Assembly: GCA_905221095.1 (NCBI GenBank)
Contig: CAJNBV010000001.1
Location: forward strand, 186,001 to 250,000
Source: a bacterium
Lineage (GTDB): Bacteria; Bacillota; Bacilli; Lactobacillales; Streptococcaceae
Direction: 5' to 3'
DNA: 64,000 bases
The first letter of the stretch is position 1; each line of letters begins with the position of its first letter. The translations under genes were made by a program, and so were the position numbers. Positions 1 to 8,522 of this stretch are shown in pieces. The notes below the pieces were generated by a model, which was not told the DNA's origin, made no database searches, and saw only the letters and a list, made by a program, of their open reading frames with translations.

Positions 1-96
1 CTCTGTCAAACCGTTTAAACTGGTATGATAAAAAGTTAGACTCTCGTCTAAAGGGACTTGAATAGCTGTTGCTAATCTTTCTTTTGTAGTTTTCAT
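1..96 (-). CDS. mgtA: N-terminus of P-type cation ATPase, probably Mg2+ transporter MgtA (partial)
   Basis: Only the first 32 codons lie in the window; the gene continues past the left edge. The ATG at 94-96 follows GGAGAAACC, a good ribosome site. The visible protein begins MKTTKERLATA and reaches SLNGLTE, which resembles the N-terminal cation-ATPase region where a Gly-Leu-Thr-Glu turn precedes the first membrane helices. The strongest evidence is the context: the leader upstream holds an M-box magnesium riboswitch, which in Gram-positive bacteria controls Mg2+ transporters. The protein would import Mg2+ under limitation. With so little sequence the identity rests mainly on the riboswitch; another M-box-controlled transporter is possible. 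Confidence 0.6.
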   Translation of the reverse strand, partial: MKTTKERLATAIQVPLDESLTFYHTSLNGLTE

Positions 97-128
97 TGGT
101 TTCTCCTATCTGTATGAATGATGTGTTT

Positions 129-192
129 CATACACAGAGACCAATCACTTTATAAGGGCAGAACGACACAAATCAGCGATTGGCTGTGTATG
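129..192 (-). promoter_or_regulatory. Long hairpin overlapping the leader ORF
   Basis: The segments 129-137 (catacacag) and 184-192 (ctgtgtatg) are perfectly complementary, and ccaatc at 141-146 pairs with gattgg at 178-183 next to them. In the leftward mRNA the first arm lies inside the leader ORF and the second arm lies between its stop codon and the mgtA ribosome site. Ribosome occupancy of the leader would therefore decide whether the hairpin forms. Confidence 0.55.
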
Positions 193-221
193 TGCGGTTC
201 CGGATGATCGTCAATTTGCAT
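150..221 (-). CDS. 23-codon leader peptide upstream of mgtA
   Basis: ATG at 219-221 is preceded by GGAGAT at good spacing. The peptide starts MQIDDHPEPH and ends VVLPL before a TAA. Its early acidic and proline residues recall the Asp/Glu/Pro-rich MgtL leader of enterobacterial mgtA, where such nascent chains destabilise ribosomes at low Mg2+. Here the ORF lies between the M-box attenuator and the ATPase start, and a strong hairpin (129-192) overlaps its second half. Translation as a regulatory leader is inference. It has no similarity I can recognise beyond composition. Confidence 0.55.
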   Translation of the reverse strand: MQIDDHPEPHIHSQSLICVVLPL

Positions 222-255
222 CGTCTATCTCCTTTCTTTGATTTAAACAGTAGAA

Positions 256-285
256 AATCCCACCATAAAATGGCAGGATTAAAAA
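256..285 (-). terminator. Attenuator hairpin downstream of the M-box
   Basis: Read leftward, AATCCTGCCA and TGGTGGGATT form a 10-bp stem (two G-U pairs) around a 5-nt loop, followed by a short T-rich run. It lies between the riboswitch aptamer and the leader ORF, the usual place for a riboswitch-controlled terminator. Confidence 0.6.
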
Positions 286-300
286 ACTAATTATCTGTTT

Positions 301-440
301 TTCGTTCAAGCTTTAACTCCATAGGGCAATGTAATGAGCTTAGTCTTGGCCTTCGCGACCAGGACTGTTGACCAACGAGTAGTGTCTCCACTGCTTTGCG
401 GTAGTCATCCGTATCCCTATGGTAGCCTCACCTACCGTTT
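301..440 (-). promoter_or_regulatory. M-box (ykoK) magnesium riboswitch
   Basis: The leftward transcript contains the conserved M-box blocks in order: GGTAGGTGAGGCTACC with ATAGGGATAC at its 5' end (about 412-437), GGTCAACAG in the middle (about 365-380), and CCCTATGGAGTTAAAGCTT at its 3' end (about 307-328). The 5' and 3' blocks can pair to close the aptamer. M-box RNAs fold when Mg2+ is abundant and then favour termination; the hairpin at 256-285 would be the terminator. Confidence 0.88.
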
Positions 441-449
441 TCGTTTTTC

Positions 450-478
450 AGTATAAACCTTTAAAATTTAAAAGTCAA
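450..478 (-). promoter_or_regulatory. Promoter of the riboswitch-mgtA transcript
   Basis: Read leftward: -35 TTGACT (473-478), 17-bp spacer, -10 TATACT (450-455), just upstream of the M-box. The match to the vegetative sigma consensus is close. Confidence 0.75.
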
Positions 479-498
479 TCATTTGAGTCGTTTAACTC

Positions 499-1560
499 TT
501 AAATAACTATCAACTCTTTTGGAGCTAGGGTCAACAATTCACAACCTGTCTCTGTAATCAGAATATCATCCTCGATACGAACGCCATATTTTCCTTCAAT
601 ATAAATACCCGGCTCGTCTGTCAAGGCCATACCTGCCTTAATAGTTTCTGTAGAAGTCTGGCTAAAGTAAGGCTCTTCATGAATATCCAGTCCAATACCG
701 TGTCCAATACCGTGGGTAAAGTAGTCGCCATAGCCTGCCTCGATGATAATATCACGAGGAATTTTATCAAAGTCACGGAAACCTAATCCTGCCTTAGCCT
801 GGTCAATCAAGGCTTGATTGGCTTTGAGAACCGTATTGTAAATCTCTGCCTGCTCATCACTGACATGTCCCAGATAGATAGTCCGTGTCATATCACTGAC
901 ATAGTGGTCATAAAGGCAACCGAAGTCCATGGTAATGGCTTCTCCTAGTTCAACTGGTTTGTGCATAGGATGGGCATGGGGTTTGGAAGAGTTGATACCG
1001 CTAGCTAGAATCGTATCAAAAGATAAGCCAGATGCTCCCAACTCACGCATGCGGAAGTCAAGGAAGTTGGCAATCTCAATTTCAGTCTTTCCTGGCTTAA
1101 TAAAGTCAAGAGCATCGCGGAAAGCTTGGTCTGAGATAGAACAAGCCTTACGAATAGCTGCAATCTCCGCCTCATCCTTAATCATACGAAGGCCTTCAAC
1201 AAACTGAGTTTGTGGCAGCAAGTCTATTCCTTCAAAAGTTGCCTGCATACGGTGATAATAAGAGACAGAAATCTCATCCTCAAAACCGATTCTAGACAAG
1301 CCCATATCCTTGACAATACCTGCAATGACAGCCAATTCATCGCGATCAGCCACAATCTCAAAACCACTGGTTTCTTGTTTAGCTGCAATGATATAGCGAG
1401 AATCTGTCACCAAAACCTGACGGTCACGGCTGATAAAGACTGTTCCATTTGAACCCCAAAAACCAGTCAGATAATAGACATTTTTAAGGTTATTGATGAT
1501 GATGCCATCTAGTTCTTTTTCTTGCATTTTAGCGAGAAATGCTTGTACACGTTTATTCAT
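499..1560 (-). CDS. pepP: M24 family Xaa-Pro aminopeptidase
   Basis: Cytoplasmic metallopeptidase of 353 residues with the pita-bread fold, predicted to release the N-terminal residue from peptides with proline in position two. An N-terminal creatinase-like domain (about 1-125) precedes the catalytic domain. The five expected metal ligands can be read: D212 (MDFG), D223 (SDMTR), H287 (GIGHGIG), E316 (DEPG) and E330 (RIED). The start overlaps the end of uvrA by 8 bp, so the two genes are probably cotranscribed and translationally coupled. Streptococci carry a separate pepQ prolidase; that alternative name cannot be excluded from sequence alone. Confidence 0.85.
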   Translation of the reverse strand: MNKRVQAFLAKMQEKELDGIIINNLKNVYYLTGFWGSNGTVFISRDRQVLVTDSRYIIAAKQETSGFEIVADRDELAVIAGIVKDMGLSRIGFEDEISVSYYHRMQATFEGIDLLPQTQFVEGLRMIKDEAEIAAIRKACSISDQAFRDALDFIKPGKTEIEIANFLDFRMRELGASGLSFDTILASGINSSKPHAHPMHKPVELGEAITMDFGCLYDHYVSDMTRTIYLGHVSDEQAEIYNTVLKANQALIDQAKAGLGFRDFDKIPRDIIIEAGYGDYFTHGIGHGIGLDIHEEPYFSQTSTETIKAGMALTDEPGIYIEGKYGVRIEDDILITETGCELLTLAPKELIVI

Positions 1561-4384
1561 GATGTAACTTTCCTTTCAAATAGTGTCCTGTGTAGCTGGC
1601 TTCATTGGCCGCTACTTCTTCTGGGGTTCCTGTTGCAATGATGGTTCCACCACCGACACCGCCCTCAGGTCCCAAATCAATAATATGGTCTGCCGTCTTA
1701 ATGACATCCAGATTGTGCTCAATGACGAGGACTGTATTGCCATCGTCAACAAAGCGAGCCAAGACTTTAAGCAAGCGAGCGATATCCTCAGTATGCAGTC
1801 CTGTCGTTGGCTCATCCAGAATGTAGAAAGATTTTCCTGTCGAGCGTTTGTGGAGTTCGCTAGCCAGCTTCATACGCTGGGCCTCTCCCCCAGAAAGGGT
1901 GGTAGCTGGTTGACCTAGCGTCACATAGCCCAGTCCCACATCCTTGATAGTCTGGAGTTTGCGTTGAATCTTAGGAATGTGTTGGAAGAACTCTACCGCA
2001 TCGTTGACCGTCATATCCAAGACCTGCGAGATATTCTTTTCCTTATAGTGAACTTCTAGAGTTTCACTGTTGTAACGAGTCCCGTGGCAAACTTCACAAG
2101 CCACATAAACATCTGGCAAGAAGTGCATCTCAATCTTGATGATTCCGTCACCTGAGCAGGCTTCGCAACGACCACCCTTGACGTTGAAACTGAAACGTCC
2201 TTTCTTGTAGCCTCGAATCTTGGCTTCGTTTGTCTGGGCAAAGAGGTCACGTATATCGTCAAAAACTCCCGTATAGGTAGCAGGGTTAGACCTCGGCGTT
2301 CGTCCGATTGGACTCTGGTCAATGTCAATCAAGCGGTCTACATGCTCAATCCCTGTGATGGTTTTGAATTTACCAGGTTTGTCTGAATTGCGGTTGAGCT
2401 TCTGGGCAATAGCTTTTTTGAGGATACTGTTGATCAAGGTCGATTTCCCTGAACCTGATACACCTGTCACAGCAATGAATTTTCCTAGTGGGAAGCGAGC
2501 AGTGATATTTTGCAAGTTATTCTCACGTGCTCCTGTCACCTCGATAAAACGACCATTTCCAGCACGACGCTCTTCTGGTACTGGAATGGCACGTTTACCT
2601 GACAAGTACTGGCCTGTGATAGACTTGCTGTTGCGAGCCACCTGTTTAGGGGTTCCTGCCGCAACAATCTCTCCACCAAAAACACCGGCACCGGGACCAA
2701 CGTCAATCAGATAATCCGCCTCACGCATGGTATCTTCGTCATGTTCCACTACGATGAGAGTATTGCCCAAGTCACGCATCTTTTTCAGACTGGCAATCAG
2801 GCGGTCATTATCCCTCTGGTGAAGACCGATTGACGGCTCATCCAGGATATAAAGGACACCTGATAGGTTGGAACCAATCTGGGTCGCCAAGCGAATTCGC
2901 TGGCTCTCACCACCCGAAAGGGTTCCTGCCGAACGTGACAGGGTCAGATAGTTGAGTCCCACATTATTGAGGAAGGTCAAGCGATCCTTGATTTCCTTGA
3001 GAATCGGCCGAGCAATGATGGCTTCATTTTCAGACAAAGTTAACTGACTCACCAAGTCCAAGTGATCTGCGATAGACAGGTCTGAGATTTCTCCGATATG
3101 TGGTCCTTGCTCGCCACCCACACGAACAGACAAGGCCTGATCATTGAGACGGTAGCCGTGACAGGTTCCACAAGTCAGCTCATTCATGTAGAGACGCATC
3201 TGGGTGCGAGTGTAGTCACTATTAGTTTCATGGTAGCGACGTTTGATATTATTGACAACTCCCTCAAACGGAATGTCAATATCGCGCACGCCACCAAATT
3301 CATTCTCATAGTGGAAATGGAATTCCTTGCCATCTGACCCATAGAGAATCAAGGTCTTATCCTCTTCTGACAAGTCCTCAAAAGGCTTGTCCATATCCAC
3401 TCCAAAGGCTGTCATGGCTTGTTCCAGCATGTTTGGATAGTAGTTGGATGAGATAGGATTCCAAGGGGCCAAGGCTCCCTCACGTAGCGTTTTGCTGGCA
3501 TCTGGCACTACCAAATCAGTATCCACCTCCAGCTTAATACCCAAACCATCACACTCACTACAAGAACCAAAAGGAGCATTAAAGGAGAAGAGGCGAGGCT
3601 CTAACTCTGGAACAGTAAATCCACAAACTGGGCAGGCATAATGCTCAGAGAAGAGCAACTCCGAATCGTCCATGGTGTCGATAATGACATAACCTTCTGC
3701 AATACGAAGGGCAGCCTCAATGGAATCAAAGAGACGACTACGAATTCCCTCCTTGATAACGATACGGTCAACTACGACATCGATATTGTGTTGCTTGCTC
3801 TTGGACAACTCTGGTACTTCGGTCACATCATAGACTTCTCCATCCACACGGACACGGACGTAACCATCTTTCTGAACCTTTTCAATGACACTCTTATGCT
3901 GTCCTTTTTTCTTACGAATGACTGGTGCTAAAATTTGCAGGCGCTGGCGTTCAGGCAATTCCAAAACCTTATCCACAATTTGCTCCACAGAAGAGGCCTT
4001 GATAGCTCCATGTCCGTTGATACAGTAAGGCGTCCCCACACGCGCGTAGAGGAGACGCAGATAGTCATTGATTTCAGTCGTCGTTCCCACCGTCGAACGA
4101 GGGTTTTTGCTAGTCGTTTTTTGGTCAATGGAGATAGCTGGGCTGAGACCATCAATGGCATCTACATCCGGTTTCTCCATATTTCCCAAAAACTGGCGAG
4201 CGTAGGCTGACAAACTCTCCACATAGCGACGTTGTCCCTCCGCATAGAGAGTGTCAAAGGCCAGACTGGATTTCCCTGAACCTGACAAACCGGTCACAAC
4301 AACCAGCTTATCTCGTGGAATCTCCACATCAATATTTTTTAAATTATGGGCACGCGCCCCATGAATGACAATTTTATCTTGCAT
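1553..4384 (-). CDS. uvrA: UvrA, excinuclease ABC subunit A
   Basis: Damage-recognition ATPase of nucleotide excision repair, 943 residues, the normal length. It has two ABC ATPase modules: Walker [10 protein letters not shown] near the N-terminus and GVSGSGKST in the second half, two LSGGE signature motifs, and zinc-finger CxxC pairs, including the CEAC and CEVC pairs of the C-terminal zinc module. I start at the ATG at 4382-4384 (MQDKIVIHG), where homology begins, rather than 11 codons upstream. It acts with UvrB and UvrC. The satellite at 4448 inserts only about 65 bp upstream of this start, replacing everything beyond its immediate promoter. Confidence 0.97.
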   Translation of the reverse strand: MQDKIVIHGARAHNLKNIDVEIPRDKLVVVTGLSGSGKSSLAFDTLYAEGQRRYVESLSAYARQFLGNMEKPDVDAIDGLSPAISIDQKTTSKNPRSTVGTTTEINDYLRLLYARVGTPYCINGHGAIKASSVEQIVDKVLELPERQRLQILAPVIRKKKGQHKSVIEKVQKDGYVRVRVDGEVYDVTEVPELSKSKQHNIDVVVDRIVIKEGIRSRLFDSIEAALRIAEGYVIIDTMDDSELLFSEHYACPVCGFTVPELEPRLFSFNAPFGSCSECDGLGIKLEVDTDLVVPDASKTLREGALAPWNPISSNYYPNMLEQAMTAFGVDMDKPFEDLSEEDKTLILYGSDGKEFHFHYENEFGGVRDIDIPFEGVVNNIKRRYHETNSDYTRTQMRLYMNELTCGTCHGYRLNDQALSVRVGGEQGPHIGEISDLSIADHLDLVSQLTLSENEAIIARPILKEIKDRLTFLNNVGLNYLTLSRSAGTLSGGESQRIRLATQIGSNLSGVLYILDEPSIGLHQRDNDRLIASLKKMRDLGNTLIVVEHDEDTMREADYLIDVGPGAGVFGGEIVAAGTPKQVARNSKSITGQYLSGKRAIPVPEERRAGNGRFIEVTGARENNLQNITARFPLGKFIAVTGVSGSGKSTLINSILKKAIAQKLNRNSDKPGKFKTITGIEHVDRLIDIDQSPIGRTPRSNPATYTGVFDDIRDLFAQTNEAKIRGYKKGRFSFNVKGGRCEACSGDGIIKIEMHFLPDVYVACEVCHGTRYNSETLEVHYKEKNISQVLDMTVNDAVEFFQHIPKIQRKLQTIKDVGLGYVTLGQPATTLSGGEAQRMKLASELHKRSTGKSFYILDEPTTGLHTEDIARLLKVLARFVDDGNTVLVIEHNLDVIKTADHIIDLGPEGGVGGGTIIATGTPEEVAANEASYTGHYLKGKLHHE

Positions 4385-4415
4385 CTTTGTTCTTTCTAGT
4401 CCATTATTGCTTACC

Positions 4416-4421
4416 ATTATA
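4416..4421 (-). promoter_or_regulatory. uvrA extended -10 promoter
   Basis: Read leftward, TGG directly precedes TATAAT, an extended -10, with no good -35. It lies between uvrA and the attL repeat, so uvrA keeps a promoter after insertion. Confidence 0.6.
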
Positions 4422-4447
4422 CCAAAAAAAGTGAGATTCTATTACCC

Positions 4448-4471
4448 AAAAGGCCGATTTTATAGTATAAT
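4448..4471. repeat. attL core (24-bp direct repeat)
   Basis: Identical to 17238-17261. The core begins AAAAGGCCG and ends TATAGTATAAT; flanking bases differ on both sides. It contains a rightward -10 hexamer, so a weak promoter may read into the element here. Confidence 0.9.
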
Positions 4472-4924
4472 CAAAAACTGCTTATTTTATGTTTCCTTAG
4501 GGCTTCCTAACCCATATATCACGCGCTTTTTAACAAAAATCACTAATATTACTTTTTACTACTTGCTCCCCCAAAGTACGCAAAAAGGGGAGCAAAAAAA
4601 GCCCCACAAAAGGGCTAGGATTTGACGAGTTCAGCAGGCAAGAACTAGCGTAGTCATCAGCTACGCTTTTTTAGTTATTTTTGCTTATCTGATAGGCTTA
4701 TTATACCAAAAAAGGAGTGTAATACCTCACGGTCTAACTCTCCCTAATCGGCTAGACTATGCAAGCCTCCAGCTGTGAATATATTATACCATGTTTATCA
4801 CGCGCATTGGTTGTTTTAGCTAGCGCAAAGGTGAGATAGATAAAAGCGCGTGGTTATCAATTTTGTTGACCTTAACAATACGATTTCAAGCAAATATCAA
4901 GTGGAAATGTACAGTATTTTGATG
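4472..4924. other. Left-end noncoding region of the satellite
   Basis: No convincing gene. It holds an inverted pair of GGGGAGCAA motifs (4562-4571 and 4587-4596) that match two direct copies just after the integrase gene and may be integrase arm sites, an AGCCC/GGGCT hairpin near 4600-4616, a strong rightward terminator (4647-4673), and three GCGCGTG Chi-like heptamers. Confidence 0.6.
4647..4673 (+). terminator. Rightward terminator near attL
   Basis: AGCGTAG and CTACGCT form a 7-bp stem followed by TTTTTT on the plus strand. No plus-strand gene precedes it, so it would stop transcription entering from the attL promoter-like core. Confidence 0.65.
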
Positions 4925-5134
4925 TTATAACTCTCCTTTTTCTATCTTTTCTCTAATTATGCTAGCCCAAATATTATAAAAAGGGTGTCCTGCTGGAATA
5001 ACAGGGGGATTTTTAGCAAATTCTTCTTGTGATAAGGTGGTTTCTTTGTCTAATATTGTACCGTCTGCTAGTTTGGTACCTTTAGGGACAATATGGGATA
5101 TTGTTGGGTTCCATTTTTCTTTAACTTTTGCCAT
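4925..5134 (-). CDS. Small satellite protein, unknown function
   Basis: 69 residues from the ATG at 5132-5134, which follows AAAGGAG at good spacing; a longer reading adds 13 codons without support. The protein is hydrophilic, with a Pro/Gly-containing N-terminal half (WNPTISHIVPKG) and a helical C-terminus. It is the last gene of the leftward transcription unit before attL. I recognise no family. Confidence 0.6.
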   Translation of the reverse strand: MAKVKEKWNPTISHIVPKGTKLADGTILDKETTLSQEEFAKNPPVIPAGHPFYNIWASIIREKIEKGEL

Positions 5135-5250
5135 GTTAAATACTCCTTTATGATAAAAACAGAACCGTCCCACCTCCTACTGCAGAATGAACTGTTTCAA
5201 GGGGAGATGGAAAAGCTCTGTTTATAAGTCAATTATATCATAGTTAATTA

Positions 5251-5703
5251 TTAAGCATGGATTTTTTTATCAGCAATAGCGTCTGTTAGAGTCTGTGAGA
5301 AGTTCAATCCTAGGTCACGCCCTAATGTATCCGCCCAACGTGGAATGGTTAGAGTTTTTTTTACAGGCTCTTGACTGCCTAGATATTCTGCAACGTCAAC
5401 CATAACCATAGAGATAAAAGATTTACTAGGATCATAGACTGGCTCTATGTCCTCATCATCCTGGAAAGGGTTGTTAGTAGCCAAAGATAAAGCGTTAATA
5501 GGAGTAGGGGTAGGAATTTCTCGCCCATTCTCGATATAATCAGCTAGGTTAATACCGAGCCAATCGCTGGCCATCGCCATAGCGTCTGCCATATCCTCCC
5601 CTTGAGTTACTGAATATTCAAAATCTGGGAAAGTTACAAAGTAAGGGGCGTTAGCTCCGTCTGTATCGTCGTAATAAAATAAAGCTGGATAAGTGACAAG
5701 CAT
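5251..5703 (-). CDS. hicB: HicB-type antitoxin
   Basis: 150 residues. The N-terminal part (YPALFYYDDTDG, YFVTFPDFE, then a run ending in AMASDWLG) is the HicB partial RNase-H-like fold; the C-terminal part (IPRWADTLGRDLG, NFSQTLTDAI) looks like the DNA-binding and dimerisation segment. It should neutralise the adjacent HicA and repress the shared promoter. It follows hicA by 42 bp in the same direction, the usual hicAB order. Confidence 0.85.
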   Translation of the reverse strand: MLVTYPALFYYDDTDGANAPYFVTFPDFEYSVTQGEDMADAMAMASDWLGINLADYIENGREIPTPTPINALSLATNNPFQDDEDIEPVYDPSKSFISMVMVDVAEYLGSQEPVKKTLTIPRWADTLGRDLGLNFSQTLTDAIADKKIHA

Positions 5704-5745
5704 AGTTTACCTCCAAAATCAAAGACAAGCGGGGGACTGCCTTTA

Positions 5746-5928
5746 TTACAGTCCTGCTTGCTTTCTTATCCCTCTTTCAGTGTACTTATTCAGTTCACCA
5801 TGAGGGACTGTGATAGGTCTTTCCCCCTCTTTCTCCATTTTAACATGGGAGCCTTTACCGCCTTTGGTTTTTATCCAACCATGAGCCGTAAGGAGTTTGA
5901 CCATCTCTTTTTGTGTCATAGGCATAGC
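5746..5928 (-). CDS. hicA: HicA-type mRNA interferase toxin
   Basis: 60 residues from the ATG at 5926-5928, preceded by AGGAGG. It shows the HicA double-stranded-RNA-binding-like fold with the catalytic histidine in GKGSHVKM (H27) and the conserved N-terminal KEMVKLLTAHGW. HicA toxins cleave mRNA in translation. In a satellite the pair may stabilise the element or act in phage defence, which is inference. Confidence 0.88.
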   Translation of the reverse strand, partial: AMPMTQKEMVKLLTAHGWIKTKGGKGSHVKMEKEGERPITVPHGELNKYTERGIRKQAGL

Positions 5929-5950
5929 GCTTTTACCTCCTGACAGTATT

Positions 5951-5979
5951 ATTATAACACGTGCTACACGTATTGTAAA
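5951..5979 (-). promoter_or_regulatory. hicAB promoter with internal palindromic operator
   Basis: Read leftward: TTTACA (5974-5979), 17-bp spacer, TATAAT (5951-5956). The palindrome ACGTGCTACACGT (5959-5971) fills the spacer, where HicB would repress by blocking polymerase. Confidence 0.65.
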
Positions 5980-6185
5980 GAGGTAATACTTATTATCTCT
6001 CAAATCGCACCTCCCCCAGATTCGTTTCTAAGGGCTTGTAGTTTATCCATGGTGTTTTAATCGTCCAGTACGAAACAAAGCAAAAGAGGGGGCGAATATG
6101 AAGCCTACGCCTACATTTGCCTACTTATACACTTCTAACTCTCCTTTCTGGTGGAATATGTAAGAACTTGTTAGTACCCTCTCAC

Positions 6186-6530
6186 TTAATTCTCAACATT
6201 TTTCAACAAAACACCATCACGATAGCTTTTAGCAAAGTCTAGCAGTATCTCAGCCTTAAGGCACTCATATTGAGCCTTATCGATGTCCAGCACCTCATAT
6301 AACTGCCATAGCTTTAATCTCTCTCCAGTTCGTCTTGTAAAGAGATTGGCGAATATCTCACGTCTTACATCGTCCAGGTTGTCCCTGTAAGCCTCAATCA
6401 TGCCCACTATCTCCACCGCTTTGGCTTCAAACGCTCCATCTTGACCGTCTAGGCTCAATTTAACCAATGAGTGATAGCTTTTCAGAAATCTGTAGGCCTG
6501 TTTTGTTGTCTCTTCTTTATCGATTGGCAT
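6186..6530 (-). CDS. Putative phage-type regulator, ArpU-like
   Basis: 114 residues, all-helical and charged. Size, position and overlap with a DUF1492-type gene match the small late-regulator pairs of streptococcal phages and satellites. The start ATG (6528-6530) follows AAGGTG and lies inside the end of the upstream gene (14-bp overlap), so the pair is translationally coupled. A role in controlling helper or late genes is inference; no catalytic motif is visible. Confidence 0.5.
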   Translation of the reverse strand: MPIDKEETTKQAYRFLKSYHSLVKLSLDGQDGAFEAKAVEIVGMIEAYRDNLDDVRREIFANLFTRRTGERLKLWQLYEVLDIDKAQYECLKAEILLDFAKSYRDGVLLKNVEN

Positions 6531-6939
6531 TTTTCACCTTGGCCAAGTTCTCAATGGCATTTTTCTTAATTCTGTAAATTTGTACTTTGCTAAAATTTAA
6601 ATCATTGCAGATTTTTACCAAAGGTAAATTATTAAAGTATATCATTTCCAAAACCAAATTTTCAACTACATCATCTAACTGATTTATCATGTTCAAAACT
6701 TCAAATCGTTCATCCATAATAGCTTGCATTTGCTCTACTATCTCGTCTTTTCGTTCCAATATTTCCAGTATCTTATCCTCGGTGGTATTAGTTTGGCTAG
6801 TTTTTACCCTTGTAGTGAATTGATTAGATCCAGATAATAGTCCATTGTCTAAACTCTGGTATTTAAGTTGCAATCTCTGGATAAGGTCGTTCCCTTTCTT
6901 TACTCTTTTTAGTTGTTCCTCTATTTCTTTAATGGTCAA
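6517..6939 (-). CDS. DUF1492-like, sigma-region-4-type HTH protein
   Basis: 140 residues. The N-terminal half is a coiled helix; the C-terminal part (NLPLVKICNDLNFSKVQIYRIKKNAI) is a sigma-70 region 4-like helix-turn-helix, as in DUF1492/ArpU phage transcription activators. Translation starts at TTG (6937-6939) behind a perfect AAAGGAG; no better ATG lies upstream. Confidence 0.65.
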   Translation of the reverse strand: MTIKEIEEQLKRVKKGNDLIQRLQLKYQSLDNGLLSGSNQFTTRVKTSQTNTTEDKILEILERKDEIVEQMQAIMDERFEVLNMINQLDDVVENLVLEMIYFNNLPLVKICNDLNFSKVQIYRIKKNAIENLAKVKNANR

Positions 6940-6957
6940 GTTGCTACTCCTTTATGG

Positions 6958-7013
6958 TATAATAATTTTAAGGAATAATTTATAAAGGAGTCAGCCCCGT
7001 GCTGGCTTTTTTC
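6958..7013 (+). ncRNA. Possible short plus-strand RNA
   Basis: A TGG-TATAAT extended -10 (6955-6963) faces right, and about 26 bp on lies a 7-bp GC-rich hairpin (6989-7007, AGTCAGC/GCTGGCT) with TTTTTT. The predicted RNA, about 45 nt, would be antisense to the 5' leader of the DUF1492-like gene. Transcription is unproven. Confidence 0.3.
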
Positions 7014-7113
7014 GTTTTCTCTATGTTCGCTCAAGGTTCAATTCTTTCCCGTGAGAAAAAATGTACAATGACGGGTGAAGCTCTTAGAAGCGCGTGGGGA
7101 GGGAGATAGCCCC

Positions 7114-7690
7114 CGTATCTCCTTGCGGTTTGATAAGCAATTAAGGGATGTTTTTATCTCTCTTATTTCCTTGTCATTCTGCAAGCAATTAAGGCAAGTT
7201 ATTTCTTTGCTTATCTGCTTATCATTTGGTAAGCAACAAATCCCAAATAACAGACTTTTAAATTGCGCTTATCTCCCTGTCATTTGGTAGGGAAATAAGG
7301 GGAGTTATTTTAGTTCTTATTTCCCTGTCATTTTGTAAGGAGAAAATCCAAATTAAGGAAGCTAAAAAGTCTCCTTATCTCCTTACAGTTTTTCAGGGAG
7401 CAAAATCAAAATAAGCGATGTTATTTCCTGTCTTATTTCCTTATCGTTTGACAAGGAGAAAAACGAAAATAAGGAGCTTTTAAATTCGTCTTAACTCCCT
7501 ATCGTTTTGTAAGCAATTAAGAAGGCTTATTGTCGTCCTTATCTGCTTGTCATTCTGCAAGGAGTAAATCCGAAATAAGAGGGCTAAAAACTCCGCTTAT
7601 CTGCTTGTCGTTTCTCAGGGAGTTAAGGAGGTTTTTTATTGCTCTTATCTGCTTGATAAATGATAGGGGGATATATCCACTTTCTCGGCG
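7114..7690. repeat. 11-unit degenerate repeat array with 48/58-bp spacing
   Basis: Each unit starts with a form of CTTATCTCCTTGTCATTTTG followed by AAGGAG or AAGCAA, making an imperfect palindrome; the best is 7268-7299 (arms CTTATCTCCCT and AGGGAAATAAG). Unit starts: 7114, 7162, 7210, 7268, 7316, 7374, 7432, 7490, 7538, 7596, 7644. The steps are 48,48,58,48,58,58,58,48,58,48, so there are two linker classes that differ by 10 bp. The region has no credible gene on either strand. It could be a replication or partition site, a protein-binding array, or a run of RNA hairpins. Confidence 0.8.
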
Positions 7691-7949
7691 TTCGCTCGGA
7701 GTTCAACACACATAACCCTGCCATTTGTCAGGCATATTTACTGCCACTACCTAAGTAAAACCTAAGTATTTCCTGTTTCCTTTTCCTAAACGAATAATTT
7801 TTTTATCAAAGCACGCGCTCCATTTATCGCACCCTTTTTTGGAACGCTCTGCTTACTTAAACCCTTGTATATCTAGCTTTTTTAACATTTAAACTGTCTA
7901 ATATGTAGTATTTGTTTGTTTTGTAAATTGCACACTACTTCATATTATC
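7691..7949. other. Noncoding stretch upstream of the repeat array
   Basis: AT-rich, with one Chi-like heptamer (7812-7818). I see no gene, terminator or further repeats. Confidence 0.5.
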
Positions 7950-8453
7950 CTACAATCTCGAACCATTCAGCCAAAATCTATCTCCCTTTCTAGTATAGTA
8001 AACAAACTTTTGATAATGCTTGTAATATCGTTTCTGTTTCATGTATTTTGGTCTTTCAGGGAAACTATCAAACATATATCCACCACGTCTAGGGCTCCAC
8101 CCTGGTTCTACCTTTCTAGCTTCCCTAAGCGCAAGCTCCCAGTAGTATTGGCAATCCGTTTTACTACGGTTCAGAGTGCTCTTGTGGATATCTAGACAAG
8201 TACCGCAACTAAAATACAAATACCGTTTATAAAGCAACCTGCACCGTCTACCACAATCAGGGCAAAGAAAGAAATACCGATTACCTCCCTTAGTTCCTGC
8301 TATTCTGTCTAATTCAAATGACTCTCCACCAAAATCAATCATTAAACTATCCAAATCAATCTCTAAACGTTGACCGTCCAACTCGGCTATACCCTTAGAT
8401 ATTCCTCTCAGCTTCATTGGTTTAGTGATTGTTTCTATTGCTAACCGCTTCAT
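7950..8453 (-). CDS. Zinc-ribbon-like satellite protein, unknown function
   Basis: 167 residues. Two CxxC pairs (CPDCGRRC and CGTC, about residues 64-84) suggest a zinc ribbon; the C-terminal third is rich in Arg, Lys and Tyr, as in nucleic-acid binders. It is in the leftward module between the origin and the repeat array. No family recognised. Confidence 0.6.
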   Translation of the reverse strand: MKRLAIETITKPMKLRGISKGIAELDGQRLEIDLDSLMIDFGGESFELDRIAGTKGGNRYFFLCPDCGRRCRLLYKRYLYFSCGTCLDIHKSTLNRSKTDCQYYWELALREARKVEPGWSPRRGGYMFDSFPERPKYMKQKRYYKHYQKFVYYTRKGDRFWLNGSRL

Positions 8454-8522
8454 TATTTCCCCCTATATGGAAAAACCCAAAACTATTGACTTGATAACAA
8501 AAAGGGGATTGCTCCCCTGTGT

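Noticed and set aside
4796..4860. Imperfect inverted repeat TTATCACGCGC ... GCGCGTGGTTA near attL
   Set aside because: Mostly explained by two oppositely oriented Chi-like heptamers; the pairing outside them is poor.
7114..7690. CRISPR array
   Set aside because: The units are degenerate, palindromic along their length and linked by related sequence, not unique spacers between identical repeats; no cas genes are near.
7075..7715. Plus-strand ORFs of 61-71 codons through the repeat array
   Set aside because: They lack ribosome sites, read through the repeats with low-complexity Leu/Ser-rich output, and oppose the transcription direction of the module.
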